Shown here: positions 27,660-39,225 of the stretch, one piece after another | Position numbering within the stretch: position 1 is the stretch's first letter | How the letters are laid out: each line of letters starts with the position of its first letter | The notes under the pieces: model-generated | Databases searched by the model: none | Seen by the model: the letters and a program-made list of their open reading frames with translations, nothing else | What the model was told of the DNA's origin: nothing | Position numbers and translations under genes: made by a program | Assembly (NCBI GenBank): GCA_014529385.2 | Contig: CM043956.1 | Location: forward strand, 84,929,721-84,993,720 | Reading direction: 5' to 3' | Origin: Adiantum capillus-veneris | Lineage: Eukaryota > Streptophyta > Polypodiopsida > Polypodiales > Pteridaceae | Length of the DNA: 64,000 nucleotides

Positions 27660-28075
27660 AGATTAGCAATGCACATGTGTTGTTCTTTGATGGTTCATAC
27701 AGAAAGAGCCATGATCCAGCTTCAAGGGGTATATCACTTTATGATCCAGAGGGGAAGCTAGTATGCAAGAGAGGGTTCAAATTGGATGCTCATAGTAACA
27801 ATGAGGCTGAATATGCTACTCTGGAAGCCGGATTACACATTTGTTTGAAGCATGGGGTTTGAAGGTTGAGCATAAAAGGTGATGCCTTGTTAGTGGTGAA
27901 GCAAGTGCTGGGTGTATGGAAGAGCAAGAACAGCTCATTGAAGGAAATGTGTTTCAGAATTAAAGGCCTCTTAAAAAATTTTGAAGCATGGAGCATCAGA
28001 CACATTGAACGTTCTCTAAATGGAGAAGCACATGAAGCAGCTCAAAGCATGATTGGGGAGTTATTTGTGTTGAGC
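27660..28075 (+). pseudogene. Element A: second (archaeal-type) RNase H
   Basis: Reads HVLFFDGSYRKSHDPASRGI, then HSNNEAEYATLEAGL, then, after a TGA at 27860-27862, IKGDALLVVKQVLGVWKSK and HIERSLNGEAHEAAQ. The conserved D (27689), the E of NNEAEY and the D of KGD are the catalytic acids of RNase H. The S-x-N-x-E-A-E-Y box marks the archaeal/aRNH type rather than the RT-linked domain, which is already present upstream. The dual arrangement assigns the element to the Tat lineage. The single stop is an Arg-type CGA to TGA change by its context. Confidence 0.82.
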
Positions 28076-29473
28076 ACCACTTTACCTCTTTATCATGGCC
28101 GGGAAAGTTTGGCTCAAGAAGAGGAGTTTTTCCTAACAGGAATCAGTCCAAAGGAGATTCAGAAGTCTAAGAAGTATGGTTTTGTGCGTAGAGCATACAG
28201 GTACAAATTGATTGGTGATGTCTTATACATGAAAGGGGCTAATCTCGTGTTGAGACGTGTACCTTGGAGGGAGGAGCTTTACAGAGTGTTGGAAGAGAAT
28301 CATGAAGGCACATGTGGCAGCCATTTTTCTCTAAAGATCACTTTGCATAAGATCTTGCAAGAGGGGTATGTCTGGCCTAGTTTGCACAAGGATGTGCATC
28401 ATTGGTGTAGGTCTTGCAATAGGTGTCAAGCATTTTGGAAGAGAGTGTTGAAGCCAGAGCTATGAAAAACCATTATGGAGTTTGATGTGTTTGAAAAGTG
28501 GGGGATTGATGCAATAGGCCCGTTACCTATCACAAGCAGGGGCAAAAGCTATATTTTAACTGCAGTGGACTATCTCTCTAAATGGGCAGAGGCTATAGCA
28601 GTAAAATAGATCACTGCAAAGGATGTGGAAATATTTGTGTATGATGAAATATGTTGCAAGTTTGGGGTGCCACTAGAGCTACTTTCAGATAAGGGGCCTG
28701 GTTTTAGAGCTAAACTGCTAGACTTTTTATGCGCAAAGATGAAGATTAGGCACTAGCATACCACTCCTTATTACCCGCAGTGTAATGGCCTAAATGAAAG
28801 ATTCAATAGTGAGTTGGTACTGATTCTTTCGAAAGTGACAGAGCACCAAGGAAAGAATTGGGATCTGGAATTGCCTAGTGCATTATGGGCTTACCGTACT
28901 TCAGTGAAGACAACAAGTATAGGGTTTACTCCATTTCATCTGGTATATGGAAAGGAAGCACTATTGCCTATGGAGGTAGAGTTGCCTGTAGTAAATATGT
29001 TAGAGAAGCTGCTTGGGCCGCCTAGTGATGCATTCAAAGAGAGGCTCTTACAGTTACAAGAGGTTCAGCTGGATAGGATGAGCGCATTGGAGTATTATGG
29101 GCAGATGCAGGATAGGGATTTGGCAAAGATAAATGAAAAGGTCAAAAGTAAGGGTATCAAGAAGCATGAATTGGTTTTATGCTACAACAATAAGCTGGAC
29201 AACACCTTCCAAAAGAAGTTTCAAATAAAGTGGGAAGGCCCTTTCAAGGTAGTGGAGTGTTTTCCGAATGGTACATATCAGTTGGTGGCTAACTTGCATG
29301 GGATTCTACATAAGTCAAGGGTAAATGGATTGCGTCTTAAATTGTATCATGCCAGGTTGATGATGGTGGAGCAAGATGAGATTTCTGTGAAGCAAGCAAT
29401 GTTCGTGAAGAATGAGGAGACTTGTGACGCTGCGAGTCTCATATCGCTTTTTACTGCTGCTGATCATGAATGA
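28076..29473 (+). pseudogene. Element A: integrase
   Basis: The N-terminal zinc module is ENHEGTCGSH...WCRSCNRCQ (H-H-C-C). The catalytic core keeps all three acids: D at 28508 (WGIDAIGP), D at 28688 (LLSDKGPGF) and E at 28796 (NGLNERFN), with 35 residues between the last two (DD35E). The C-terminal part is WALPSALWAYRTS-like and ends with FQIKWEGPFKVVECFPNGTY, the G-P-F/Y module of Ty3/gypsy integrases; no chromodomain follows. Stops at 28463 (TGA), 28607 (TAG) and 28754 (TAG) lie in an otherwise uninterrupted frame. The terminal TGA is at 29471. Confidence 0.87.
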
Positions 29474-30116
29474 TCTAGCAAGCTAGGGGATGGGAAAATT
29501 ATGTCAGGAGTTTTTTGGAGCAAGGGATTGCGCAAATGTATATACACATGCATGGTGCATCGAATAAAGGATTGCCCATTTTCCAAAGCCAGGTGGTTAC
29601 GTGGGACCCACATGTGTACAAGTAGGACAGCATGTACATAGTACATCGATTTTCATTGTTACCAGTACCAGTGTGTTTTTTCTACAATAATGAGGATTTG
29701 GTAGCGCGCAAAACTTCTCAAGGAAGCTATCCGCGGGCCGATGACATGAGGTAAGCAGGTGCGTCAGATGGCATCTAGTGGCGTCAGGACGTCGAATGGG
29801 GTCAATACTTGCACCTGGATGAGTACGGACACAACGTGGATGTTTTCTTGTGATAATTATGCAGAAAGGTCATCATGAGGACCATATTTTGGGGCCAATT
29901 CACGTGGTTGCAGGATGCATTATTGAAAAAATCTGAGTGCCAGGTGTGCGGATGATGCAAAAAGGTGACAACTATGCACTGCGAGGTCAGTTTTTGGCAT
30001 GTTCGGGGTCCATTTGAGGTCATCTAAAAGGCCAAGGGTGCCCAAGTAATAAATCTAAGTGTGGGAACTGAAAAAACTGAGAGAAGACCAGAAAATACGC
30101 GGAGAGAAGAGGAGGA
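29474..30116 (+). other. Element A 3' untranslated region and polypurine tract
   Basis: No open frame. It ends in GCGGAGAGAAGAGGAGGA (about 30099-30116), a purine run immediately before the TGTTGACC start of the LTR, as expected for plus-strand priming. Confidence 0.72.
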
Positions 30117-30259
30117 TGTTGACCGTTGGGTCAACAACACAACATACCTCAAGTTTCATACCAAAGTCTTATCTTTTGCGAGTTATGAAATGCTGCGGAT
30201 TATGGCTATAAACGTCATTTGTAATGAGTAGTTATTCTAGTTTCAGAAGCCGGGGTGCA
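30117..30259 (+). repeat. Truncated LTR fragment (143 bp)
   Basis: Begins TGTTGACCGTTGGGTCAAC and ends GAAGCCGGGGTGCA. It is about 95 percent identical to 35150-35292 by eye, then similarity stops within one base on both sides. Only the LTR start is kept; the rest of the LTR, PBS and leader are missing. Confidence 0.85.
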
Positions 30260-32396
30260 TTGTTTTGAGTGTGGCATCACTCACTTGATCCCCGATTGCC
30301 CGGAAAACCCAAACCAACAAATCAGGAAAATCACGACAACTGTATTAGGGATTGTTCAGCTCCCTAGTAGCTCAGAAAATGAAAATGTGGTACCAATTCA
30401 AGTAGTTACAAGAGCACAAGCTTAAAAGAAAGCTGATGAGAATCCAGAGACAAAGAACACGGAAAGTGACACGAGTCCAAAGAAAGATGATGGACCAAAG
30501 AGAGACGCACCTAGTGAGAAAACCAAGAGCAAACAAAATAGTTGGAAAGCTAGAAAGACTAGGATAAAAGCACGCAGGGAAAGAGAGCAAAAATACCTAG
30601 CTGAGAAGCTTACCAAAGCTGAGGAGAAGATAAAACAACATGAGGAAAAGGAGGCACCTTCTCTTACACAGATGGTTAAACCTCTAGAAGAACGATCCAC
30701 GGATGAGAAACCGAGAAGTGCTAGTTCAGGAGGATCTGTGTTGGCAGAGAAGGTTAATGAGACATTAGATGCCCTCTTGAAAGCCTATGATGTGAGACTC
30801 AAAAACAACCAAACCCAAGAACACAGGTGGATGACATATCCCTATGCGGAACTAGAAAATCAAAGGTTTGAAATGTGCCAGAAAATGATTCAAACAGTCC
30901 AAGCTTTACTAGAACCATCAGTTGCAAAACCTGAGGATGTGATCTGTGTCCTGCCTACACAAGTAATCCCACCAAACCAGGAACTAAAAGAGCCAGATCC
31001 TAGTCAAGAGCACAGACCAAACCTCAAAGACCCAGCATTAGAACCAAGGATAGTACTGAATACCACGGATAACTCTTCCGAGGGATTTCACCAAGCTATA
31101 CATGAGGAATGTAAAGAGATAGATGGTCTTGACGAATTGTGGAAACAAGTCAGAGAGGCCAATGAAGCCGATGACCTAAGAAGACGAGTAGACAAGACTG
31201 GTGATGAACGAGGAGTGTTTCTACCACCAATAGAGGAATTTGAGACTGGATCTCAAATGAATCTAGACGTGCGATCGTATTGGGGCGACAAAGGATCTGT
31301 ACAATCTATGGATAGTCAACCCCATTCGCTAAGAACACTAACGTCCTACATGGGAGAGTACGAGACCAAGTGAGATATGTTTGCAGTCCCATCACAGAGA
31401 CTGTCTCCCAACAAGGCCATCGATTCAAAGGGGCTAGTAGATATTCTATCTACCCCAGTCACCTATACAATTATGTTAGCCAAGTTTCTCAGAATAAGAC
31501 CAAACATGTGGGCTGATGTGGGTAAATGTCTAGAGAAATTTGGTGTAAAAACCCCAATGACTCAAATCGAGGAAGTCATCAAAGAGCTTGAAATGCCTCA
31601 ACTAAATACTAGGCCAGTGCCATTAAACAAGGTAGGCGAGTATTACGAGGGAGAAGATGGAAACACCACCCTTCGTGTGGAATTCAATAGTGTGAAAACC
31701 ATGGAAATCCTTGACAGTGGAGCTGGTGTGGCCATTGCAACCAAAGAGGTTTGGAAAAAATGGGGAAAACCTGCCTTGATATCCACACGAATGACCCTCC
31801 AGCTTGCAGACGGACACAAGGAAAAGCCCCTAGGGCTGCTAGAAAAAGTACTTGTTACTTTTTGTGGCATTGAATATGAACACACTTTTGCTGTTGTTGA
31901 CTTTGGCAAGAAGAACAACTATGACATCATTCTGGGAAGACCATTCATGTGACAATTGAAAATGGTCCAAGATTGGGGTTATGACCATATACACCTGAGA
32001 TATATGGAAACCATAACAAAGATAAACTTGACAGACCATAGCTATAGGGATGTGACGAGAACACCGGTGGAGGAGTATGATTCCGCCACAATAGTAGGAT
32101 CAGAACTTCCAGCTTCATTAGGTAAGCCTAAAGAACTATGGATGTGTGCAGCTTCACAATGTGGCAGCTTGAAACTTGAGGAATGTATCCTAGAGCGGGT
32201 TATAGAGGATATGAACTATATCCTAGAACCATTTCCTGAAGAAGAGTTAGAGCCTTATGGATGGGAACACATCTTGGCTACTCTGGATGTGTGCACCGTG
32301 GAGGATGCTCCCACAACAAAGTTTTGTGATGAAAATGGCTATGATGTCGTTCCTTATTTTGCAGTGAGTGTAATCCAGGAAAACGAAGAGAACTAG
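30258..32396 (+). pseudogene. Element B: gag C-terminus (zinc knuckle) and aspartic protease
   Basis: The frame starts inside gag with CFECGITHLIPDC (30261-30299), a C-x2-C-x3-H-x4-C knuckle one residue shorter than the canonical CX2CX4HX4C. Next come VVTRAQA, a stop (TAA 30423), a highly charged Lys/Arg/Glu section (WKARKTRIKARREREQKYLA), a long acidic linker, and a protease with EILDSGAGVAIATKEVW (D at 31713) and YDIILGRPFM. Stops at 31371 (TGA) and 31950 (TGA) lie in one continuous frame and are consistent with C-to-T changes; TAG 32394 closes the segment. The protease sequence differs strongly from that of element A, so the two are not simple copies of each other. Confidence 0.74.
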
Positions 32397-33433
32397 ACAT
32401 CAACAAGCTCTCGAAATAAGGAGCAAACAAAGAAATGTGGAGAATCAAAATATGAAGAAGACAACGAGTTCTATGACTCTGTAGAACACTTCGAGCTTCC
32501 AGAAGATCAACGACCTGGGAATCAATGTCATCGCTACACGAATAAAGTGCATCAAAAGTGGATTCCAAAGTCCTCGGTGAAGACACAACCACCACAAGCA
32601 TCCTCATACAGGGCTCCTAATAAGGATGCAAAGACTCAGCTAGGAGGAATACGACCAGAGCAACTAGCTAACAATGCTCTAATCAATGGGCTAGAAAAGT
32701 CCTCCAAGAAACTACCACCCACGAGCAAACAGACAGTAACTTTCCACTACCAGCCAAAAATCAAGGGAAAATACAAGAAGTCAACCTTGCTGAGGATAGT
32801 AGCGATAGTGATGAATCTTACGACATCCCCTATCATCAACTTTGGCCATCACTATCACCAACCCCTTCAGCAACAACCATGACAGGTCAAAAGAACAGGA
32901 CAACAAGTCAAAGACAAAAAGCTCGACAAATCTGGATACCAAAAAGCCAGATCGGCCAAAAACAGATATGGATCAAGAAGACAAAGATCTCTAATGACAA
33001 ATCACAAGATCCAACACCAAAACAAAAACAAGCAAAGAGTGCACGAACGGGTAAGAATATCACAAAGTCGCAAGCTTTCACAACTCAGGTTTGGGCTCCA
33101 AAGAAGTTGATTCAAGCACAAAAAAGTCAGGAATTCATTTGGATTCCAAAACTACCACAATATCAAATTTCAAAGCCTAAATCCCTTCCCCAACCAAGCG
33201 TACAAGGGCTGAAGCAAAGACCATTGTTGACTCACACAACAAAAAGGTGGATCCCAAAGAAGTCTCTTCAAACACAAACGAAGCACGGGCAAGTATGGGT
33301 TCCCAAACGAGAGCCAGCAACAAAACAACGAATAATCGCAAAGAAATGGGTCCCAAAGAAGAATAACAAAACTGTTGTCAGTGCATCGCCGCTTGAATTC
33401 TTACAATTCTTCCTACGACTACAGTACAGTTAG
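32397..33433 (+). pseudogene. Element B: basic domain with repeated W-x-P-K motifs
   Basis: Continuing in frame after the TAG at 32394 and, after a frameshift near 32775, in another frame, the protein carries eight spaced motifs: KWIPKSS (about 32556), IWIPKSQ, IWIKKTK, VWAPKKL, IWIPKLP, RWIPKKS, VWVPKRE and KWVPKKN (about 33343). Between them lie Gln/Lys/Thr/Ser-rich linkers. The last frame ends at 33433. The periodic W-[IVA]-P-K pattern on a strongly basic background suggests a nucleic-acid or protein-binding tail. I do not recognise the family. It occupies the place where RT would be expected. Confidence 0.6.
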
Positions 33434-35149
33434 AAGAGAGCAATTCGCTTCAATCAAGCAACGATACAGGAGCTTCAAAGACCATTACATTGCTTAGAAT
33501 AGGAAGCCTCGCCAACAAATGCCAATAAGAAAATTGCTTATACCCACATTTTTCAGAACATAAATCTTTTCCATGCATTGATTGTGTATGCATAATAGGG
33601 CTACATTACAAGGCCTGCATAGGCACAACTTTTAATTGCCCAAGCACAACACATACCCTTTGCGATACCCTGTTGTAAAGGATGACTCCAAATAGGAAGG
33701 GGGGAGACATTCTGAATGCGGACCTAACATTATGACTATTAGAGGGCAATGTTTTGTGAGATGCATTGAATTTTTGTGTTTTATTGTGATAATTTTTTGA
33801 CGAAATTTAGAGTATATTCCCTCATAGTAGTGTTACAGAGGAGTATGGGGACAAAATACATATATGAGCCCCTAGGGACATGTGTATAGTGTACATAGCA
33901 TTTAGATTTCTATTTGAATGATTTTTCTTTTGTTGAGTTGTTTTAAGATTTTCTTTGTTTATTATTAAGAAAAAATTTAAAAATCCATAATCCACATGAA
34001 GAAAAGACTAACGAGAGGCCTGAGCACTACAAAGAGAAGAAGGTACAGGAAAACGATGAAACTTCATGAAGTATGTCTCAGCAGCCACTACAACAGCTGA
34101 AGAACTTGTCACAAAGCAGTGTCAACATGCAACCGACAAGTCATACAAGTCAAAGTCGAGTAGCTAAGCCACAAAATGAGTGAGGTGTTAGTCCCAAAGC
34201 TTCAAGTAATATTCTCTATGGTCTAAGCGTCTTAGCTATTCTAGGTACTACTCAAGCTGGAAGAATGGAGCATATTTATGTTGTGTCTCTCATGCTAGTA
34301 TAGGTGAGCAAAAGAGTCGAAGTCTAAGTACTTGAGTCTGGTGAAGTGAAGGAGAATGTCCAAAAGACACTCACGTACTAAGCACAGTGAGATACAAGTG
34401 GAGAAACTTCTACATCGACAACCCTTCTTGGAAAGGTGGAAGCTATTGAGACATCTTTTGATGTCACATGTGCTACATTTATTCCTCGAAACACCCATCA
34501 TCTCCTTCTTTCACATTGCATGCTTTTGGTGACAAATTTCTCATATGCATATAGAGTGTCCCATAATTGGCACTTGCATCACGCACTCTTTCCGTGTTTC
34601 ACCCAAGCACTAACCTTTCATGAACATGTACTTTACGTTCAACTACTCAACTCCAATAAGAGCGTATACCAAAGGCATTTTTTTTCCCACCGGGTTTTTT
34701 TCCCTTTGGTCATCCAGGTTTTAGACCCTAATCTAAAGACACCTATCACCATCCTCTTGTACATATTCCTTCTACATCAACAATAAGGAAATGCTACTAA
34801 AATCAATTGACAAATGAATTGGAGCACCAATTTCATATCATAGCATACTTCTCCTCAATGGCGAGTCGAAGAATAGCCTACAATGACAAAGCTGCAGACA
34901 ACACTAACAACATGATTGCACAGGAACAAAGAAGTCCCCAATGAAGAAGAGCAGACATAAAAGTAATCAGAGGATCTCAAAAGATGAATGGTTATGATGA
35001 TAGATGTCCGCTCTAATGGATCATAGTTCTTGTTGTGATTCGACAATGTTACAAGCAATGCAACAGATGAAGCCAAAACGACAGCAAAGACCACATCGCC
35101 ATCGACAATCAGGTCATGTCAGGGACAACATGAATGCGGAAGAGGGGAG
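33434..35149 (+). other. Element B untranslated region with polypurine tract
   Basis: No convincing coding frame. It ends in GCGGAAGAGGGGAG (35136-35149) directly before the LTR start, a good polypurine tract. Confidence 0.6.
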
Positions 35150-35766
35150 TGTTGACCGCTGGGTCAACAACACAACATAACTCAAGTTTCGTACCAAAGT
35201 CTTATCTTTTGCAAGTTATGAAATGCTGCGGATTATGGATATACATGTCATTTGTAATGAGTAGTTATTCTAGTTTCAGAAGCCGGGGTGCAATGGCACT
35301 TCTAGATTGTAAATACAAAGCCATTTGACCCTTTCAACCCCATTTTTGGTTAAACCTAAGGTAGACTTAGTATATAAGGTACCTAGGTCATTTTGTAAAG
35401 GGAGACTTTTAATCATAATCAAAACTTTAGCGCTGCCGTCTACTGTGTGTGAGAGAGAAAGAGACTGAGCGTGAGCTTTATCCTCTAGCTACGCCCGGCT
35501 CGCTCAACACATTGGAGATCCGACTGCACCATTGCTGTAGGCTCGAGGAGAGCTACGCGACAACGCCAAGCATTCCACGTGAGACGAAGCGCACACGCCG
35601 ATGCATCTACAAGCTATTTGTGTCTGTAAGTGTATCAAACGATGTCTGTTTTCTGCGTACTAGTAGTCTATATAATCGTGGCGACATAAGCTACGCATAG
35701 GTACTCATAAATTTCAGTTTCGGGCACTTTCAAAATTTTGCTCTATCATCCTACGCGTTTTCCGCA
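35150..35766 (+). repeat. Element B 3' LTR (right boundary uncertain)
   Basis: Begins TGTTGACCGCTGGGTCAAC. GTATATAAGGTACC near 35370 is a plausible LTR TATA box. No second full copy is available in the window to fix the end, so 35766 is only a guess at a CA dinucleotide. Confidence 0.5.
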
Positions 35767-36649
35767 GATGGGTTTAGAGTGAGGGTTTTGAGTGTAGTTC
35801 AGCTTAGGGACAGTTGTATCCTAGTGAGGGGATGGTGTTCCTTAAGTTTTGTACGAATCTGGCATGATTAGGTGAATTACCTTCTGTATATGTGTATGTG
35901 GCTAGGTGGTGTAGTTGAGAGTAGTGAGGTTCTTGATTGTGGTTTAGTTGGCCTTCCAGAGTGTTGTATGTGTAGGATGGTCTCAGCCTGACAAGCTAAA
36001 GAGATTTCCTCCATGTGCCTATCATGTCATCTGTGTCCTTGATTGACATTATGTTGATCTAGGTAGTGTTTGCATGCACTTCATGGGTGTGTGAGTCGCT
36101 CCCGCAACAGAGGAACAGCCGCAACTGTGTTTTTGGGGTTTTTCGAGCCTGTTTTGGCCGTAAAGTGCTCATTCGAGGTCGGATTTGAGCAATTTGACAT
36201 TGTAGACTAGGATTTTGGGCCGTTTCGGACGTGATGGAGCTGTCCATTTTGCCAAATTCCTCACTGTTTTTCTGCTTTTTTGCTGTGTAAGTTTCTCCTG
36301 TGAGCGAAGCTTCTGCTCCAGTTTGTGATTGTATCTGGCTTATTTTACCCATACTGTGTGAGTTTTTTGCCCCCTTGGTGTTGGCCCAAGCCCATTTGTA
36401 TCTAAATATCAGAAGTTCTCCTCTATTGAGCTGAGTTTTTTTGGGTGTGTGTGTGTGAGTGTCTCTTTGTGTGGAGTGGGTAAATGGGTTCTCTCTCTCC
36501 TCTCACTCCATCGGTGTGTTCCCTGTCTCGGCCAGGTGGATTGTGTAAGCTGAGTTGTGCCCCATGGTGTGTGTGTGTGTGTGTATCTTCCCAAGAGTGT
36601 GTGTCGGGTCATTATAGAGGAGTTTTGTGTATTTCCATCCCACTCACAA
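35767..36649. other. No recognisable gene
   Basis: Contains GT-rich segments (36440-36460, 36570-36600). The part 36420-36620 resembles in inverted form the CA-rich repeat near 14440. Nothing else is seen. Confidence 0.42.
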
Positions 36650-37364
36650 CGCATTATCAACTAAACAGTAAGACAACCTATTATAATCCAAGCAGGTGTT
36701 TGTGAAACAAAATTTTTTCATATTTACCTAAATGGTGAAATGGGAAAGAATCATAACACTACCATGAGATAACCACATTGATCAAATCCCACATGTTACA
36801 AAAGGAACTACTTTTTGCTATGTGTGTCAAAAATTATCAATACTCTAGGCGATAGACCCAAACTGTAAGTATGATACAAAAACCATACATGCGCCAAAAA
36901 ACCCATCTATTATGCATAACCATTAAAGGTACATCATACCCAATCTAAACCCTAGTTATTTTTCCCTAGTGCAAAGTACAAAAAAAATGCAAAATGTAAT
37001 TATGTAGAACAAATCCATTGCAGTAAGTTACCGACCTGAGAAGACACATCAAGGTCAACCAGCTCCATAGCACCACAATAAGCAAGTAATAAGAAATCCC
37101 ACACTCCACACTTTCTCATACACACAAAATATGAAAAACAAGGCTAAGTGAGGGGCCAAAGCAACCCTCACCTCCTTATATAGAAATATCAACAAGTGGA
37201 GGAGTGAAGTAATGCCATGTTTTGAAGATCTACCACACAATCTGCACATTCATTCTAGCTTGAATCTCAAGGCTCAAGAATGCGAGAGGTGGTCGTCATG
37301 GTATTCAATGTAGGGGTTAAGTTAGGGGAGGGGTGGACTATCATATGCAGCGAGCAAATAGGTG

Positions 37365-37396
<32 letters not shown>
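36650..37396 (+). repeat. Dispersed repeat, about 750 bp, copy 2
   Basis: Co-linear with 17140-17912 and in the same orientation; it ends in a short (GA)n run (37371-37396). It lacks the 32-bp duplication of copy 1. Confidence 0.82.
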
Positions 37397-37399
<3 letters not shown>

Positions 37400-38640
37400 T
37401 TGAGCACTGCAACAACATTGGCAATGGCGAGGCACAGTGCTGGTGGATCCCTCCTCTTTGCAGTGCGGAATCTTTCACAGTGGTGAGTGTAGAGCGATGA
37501 GTGAAACACCCTTGCTCTCTTTCAGCTTGCTAGGTTAGCTTAGTTGAGTGCTTGCAGCCATCTGTGGCTCGCACACAGTGCTCATCAAGTCCCTAGCCCC
37601 TACACGTGCAGTAGACGCACACAAAGAGGTTTGAAATTGGTGGCTGGGATCTTCTTATAGCTATGTGAATTAACAAATGCTTGAGTAATTTAATGAATCC
37701 ATGCATTTTTCTGCACTTGTGTTCCTTGATTTGTAGCAATAATTGTGAATGATCAAACATTGCACTTGCACACAAATGTTGTTTAGGAATCCTTTGTATC
37801 GATAATTCTTACCCCAGATCTTTCTCTATTTTATATTTTTTCATCCTCTCTTTTCCATTCACATTTGTGCTAAATCAGGGTTGCTTTTTACTCGCATGTT
37901 TTGGGGTATTTTGCCTCTTATTTACGGATGAAATTGTGAGCTATCCTTGAAAGAAAATATCTAAAATTCCAATAATCTCATAAAAGCTTGGAAATTTGAA
38001 GGGCAAGGGTGCCGGTGGAGATCAACCCTGTGTTGATGACATACTATTTACAATTCAAAAAATTATGCAGCTCCATCAAAAATTTCATAGAACTCCCTAG
38101 ATTTTCTTCTTTCTCTACCTTATATGGTGGTTCTTGAAGAAAAGCACCTTACACCATTTTAATGTTCAACTTGAAACTTACCATAAAGATGGGGAGGGTT
38201 CCTTGTTAACACTAGAATGGTAACCTAACACGACATAAAAGTGTCCTTTCAGGGTTTTGGGAAAAAATTCCAAAACCATAGTAGATCCACTCATTTTGAA
38301 AAATCCTTTCATGAGCATATAGTTCAATAACTACTAAATATGGAAAAAATCATAAACTTGTAATTTTTCTCATCCCTTGACTTTTGCTGCCATAAATGGA
38401 CCCTATTTTGATGAATTTTTTACACAAGGTTCCAATCCGAATTGGAGAATGATTTAAAAATGAAAATCGTAGCTAATGAGCTGAAGTTTCTACCCATATT
38501 TTTATTTTTTTATTTCGAGCTACGGTTGAGGAGATATGATCAAAATACTGGACCCCAGTCTGCCCACATCATGCAGGGACAGCTCATTTCCAACTTTTCC
38601 AATTCCTGTTCACACTGGCTCCTCTCTTCTTGTGTAAACC
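37397..38640. other. No recognisable gene
   Basis: AT-rich, with only short frames on both strands. No repeat partner seen in the window. Confidence 0.42.
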
Positions 38641-38659
38641 CTTGTGGGTTCCCTTCACC

Positions 38660-38667
38660 TATAAAAG
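38660..38667 (+). promoter_or_regulatory. TATA box candidate
   Basis: TATAAAAG in the context CACCTATAAAAGGGGACC is a strong plant-type TATA box, with a transcript start expected near 38690. It lies about 560 bp upstream of the small tandem ORFs at 39226-39641 and could drive them, or be the promoter of an unrecognised LTR. Confidence 0.45.
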
Positions 38668-39007
38668 GGGACCTCTTCTTCCTTGGAAGGAACTCAATCA
38701 TTCAAGCCATTGATGAGAGGAATTCCTTAGGGAGTGAGTAGTAATGCCTAATTGTACTTAGCCATTAACATAAGCCCAAGCCTACACTTTCTCCTAAAGG
38801 GAGACTAGCCATTCTTGCAACAAGCTAACCTTGTAAGATCAACTCTAATCAAAGAAGGTCTTACACTTGGTGTATCAATCAAAGTGGAATTCTCCACTCT
38901 TCTTCTCTCTCCCAGCAATAATGGTGCCGAAGGGTTTCAAGTAAGATGTGTTCTACATTGATGTTTTCTTGATTTCTTGTCGTTTTCATTTTCATCTCTA
39001 ATCCAAC

Positions 39008-39028
39008 ATATATATATATATATATATC
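39008..39028 (+). repeat. (AT)n microsatellite
   Basis: About ten TA dinucleotides. Confidence 0.92.
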
Positions 39029-39225
39029 TAATCTCATCTCTTTAACCAAATCTATCTCTTTCACTCTTAGTAATTCATCCTCTCTACAAATTTTAGGTTC
39101 TCCTTGCTACAGGTACATCTCTCCCCATAGTATCCTTATTGCCTACGGGCAAGAATAGGGCTTGGGAGGGAAACTTCTCATCTCTTCACTTCTCTCATAT
39201 CTACATTTCTCACATACTATCCTAG

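Larger units (their letters stand above)
24971..30259 (+). mobile_element. Tat-like Ty3/gypsy retrotransposon A, 5'-truncated and inactive
   Basis: The domain order protease, RT, RNase H, second RNase H, integrase (24971-29473) is followed by 620 bp of untranslated DNA, a polypurine tract (about 30098-30116) and the first 143 bp of an LTR. A second, archaeal-type RNase H between the RT-linked RNase H and integrase is known for the Tat lineage of plant Ty3/gypsy elements. No gag, PBS or 5' LTR was found upstream, so the left side is lost. The LTR stops abruptly at 30259 where gag codons of another element begin. Confidence 0.82.
30258..35766 (+). mobile_element. LTR retrotransposon B: gag-protease with W-x-P-K tail, no pol
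   Basis: From a zinc knuckle (30261) through protease (31713) to a basic repeat domain ending at 33433, followed by about 1.7 kb of untranslated DNA, a polypurine tract (35138-35149) and an LTR starting at 35150. No reverse transcriptase or integrase is present anywhere between 30258 and 35150. The LTR start is shared with element A. The likely reading is a non-autonomous partner of A-type elements, with its own 5' end lost. The LTR right boundary is uncertain; a CA at about 35766 is one candidate. Confidence 0.62.
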
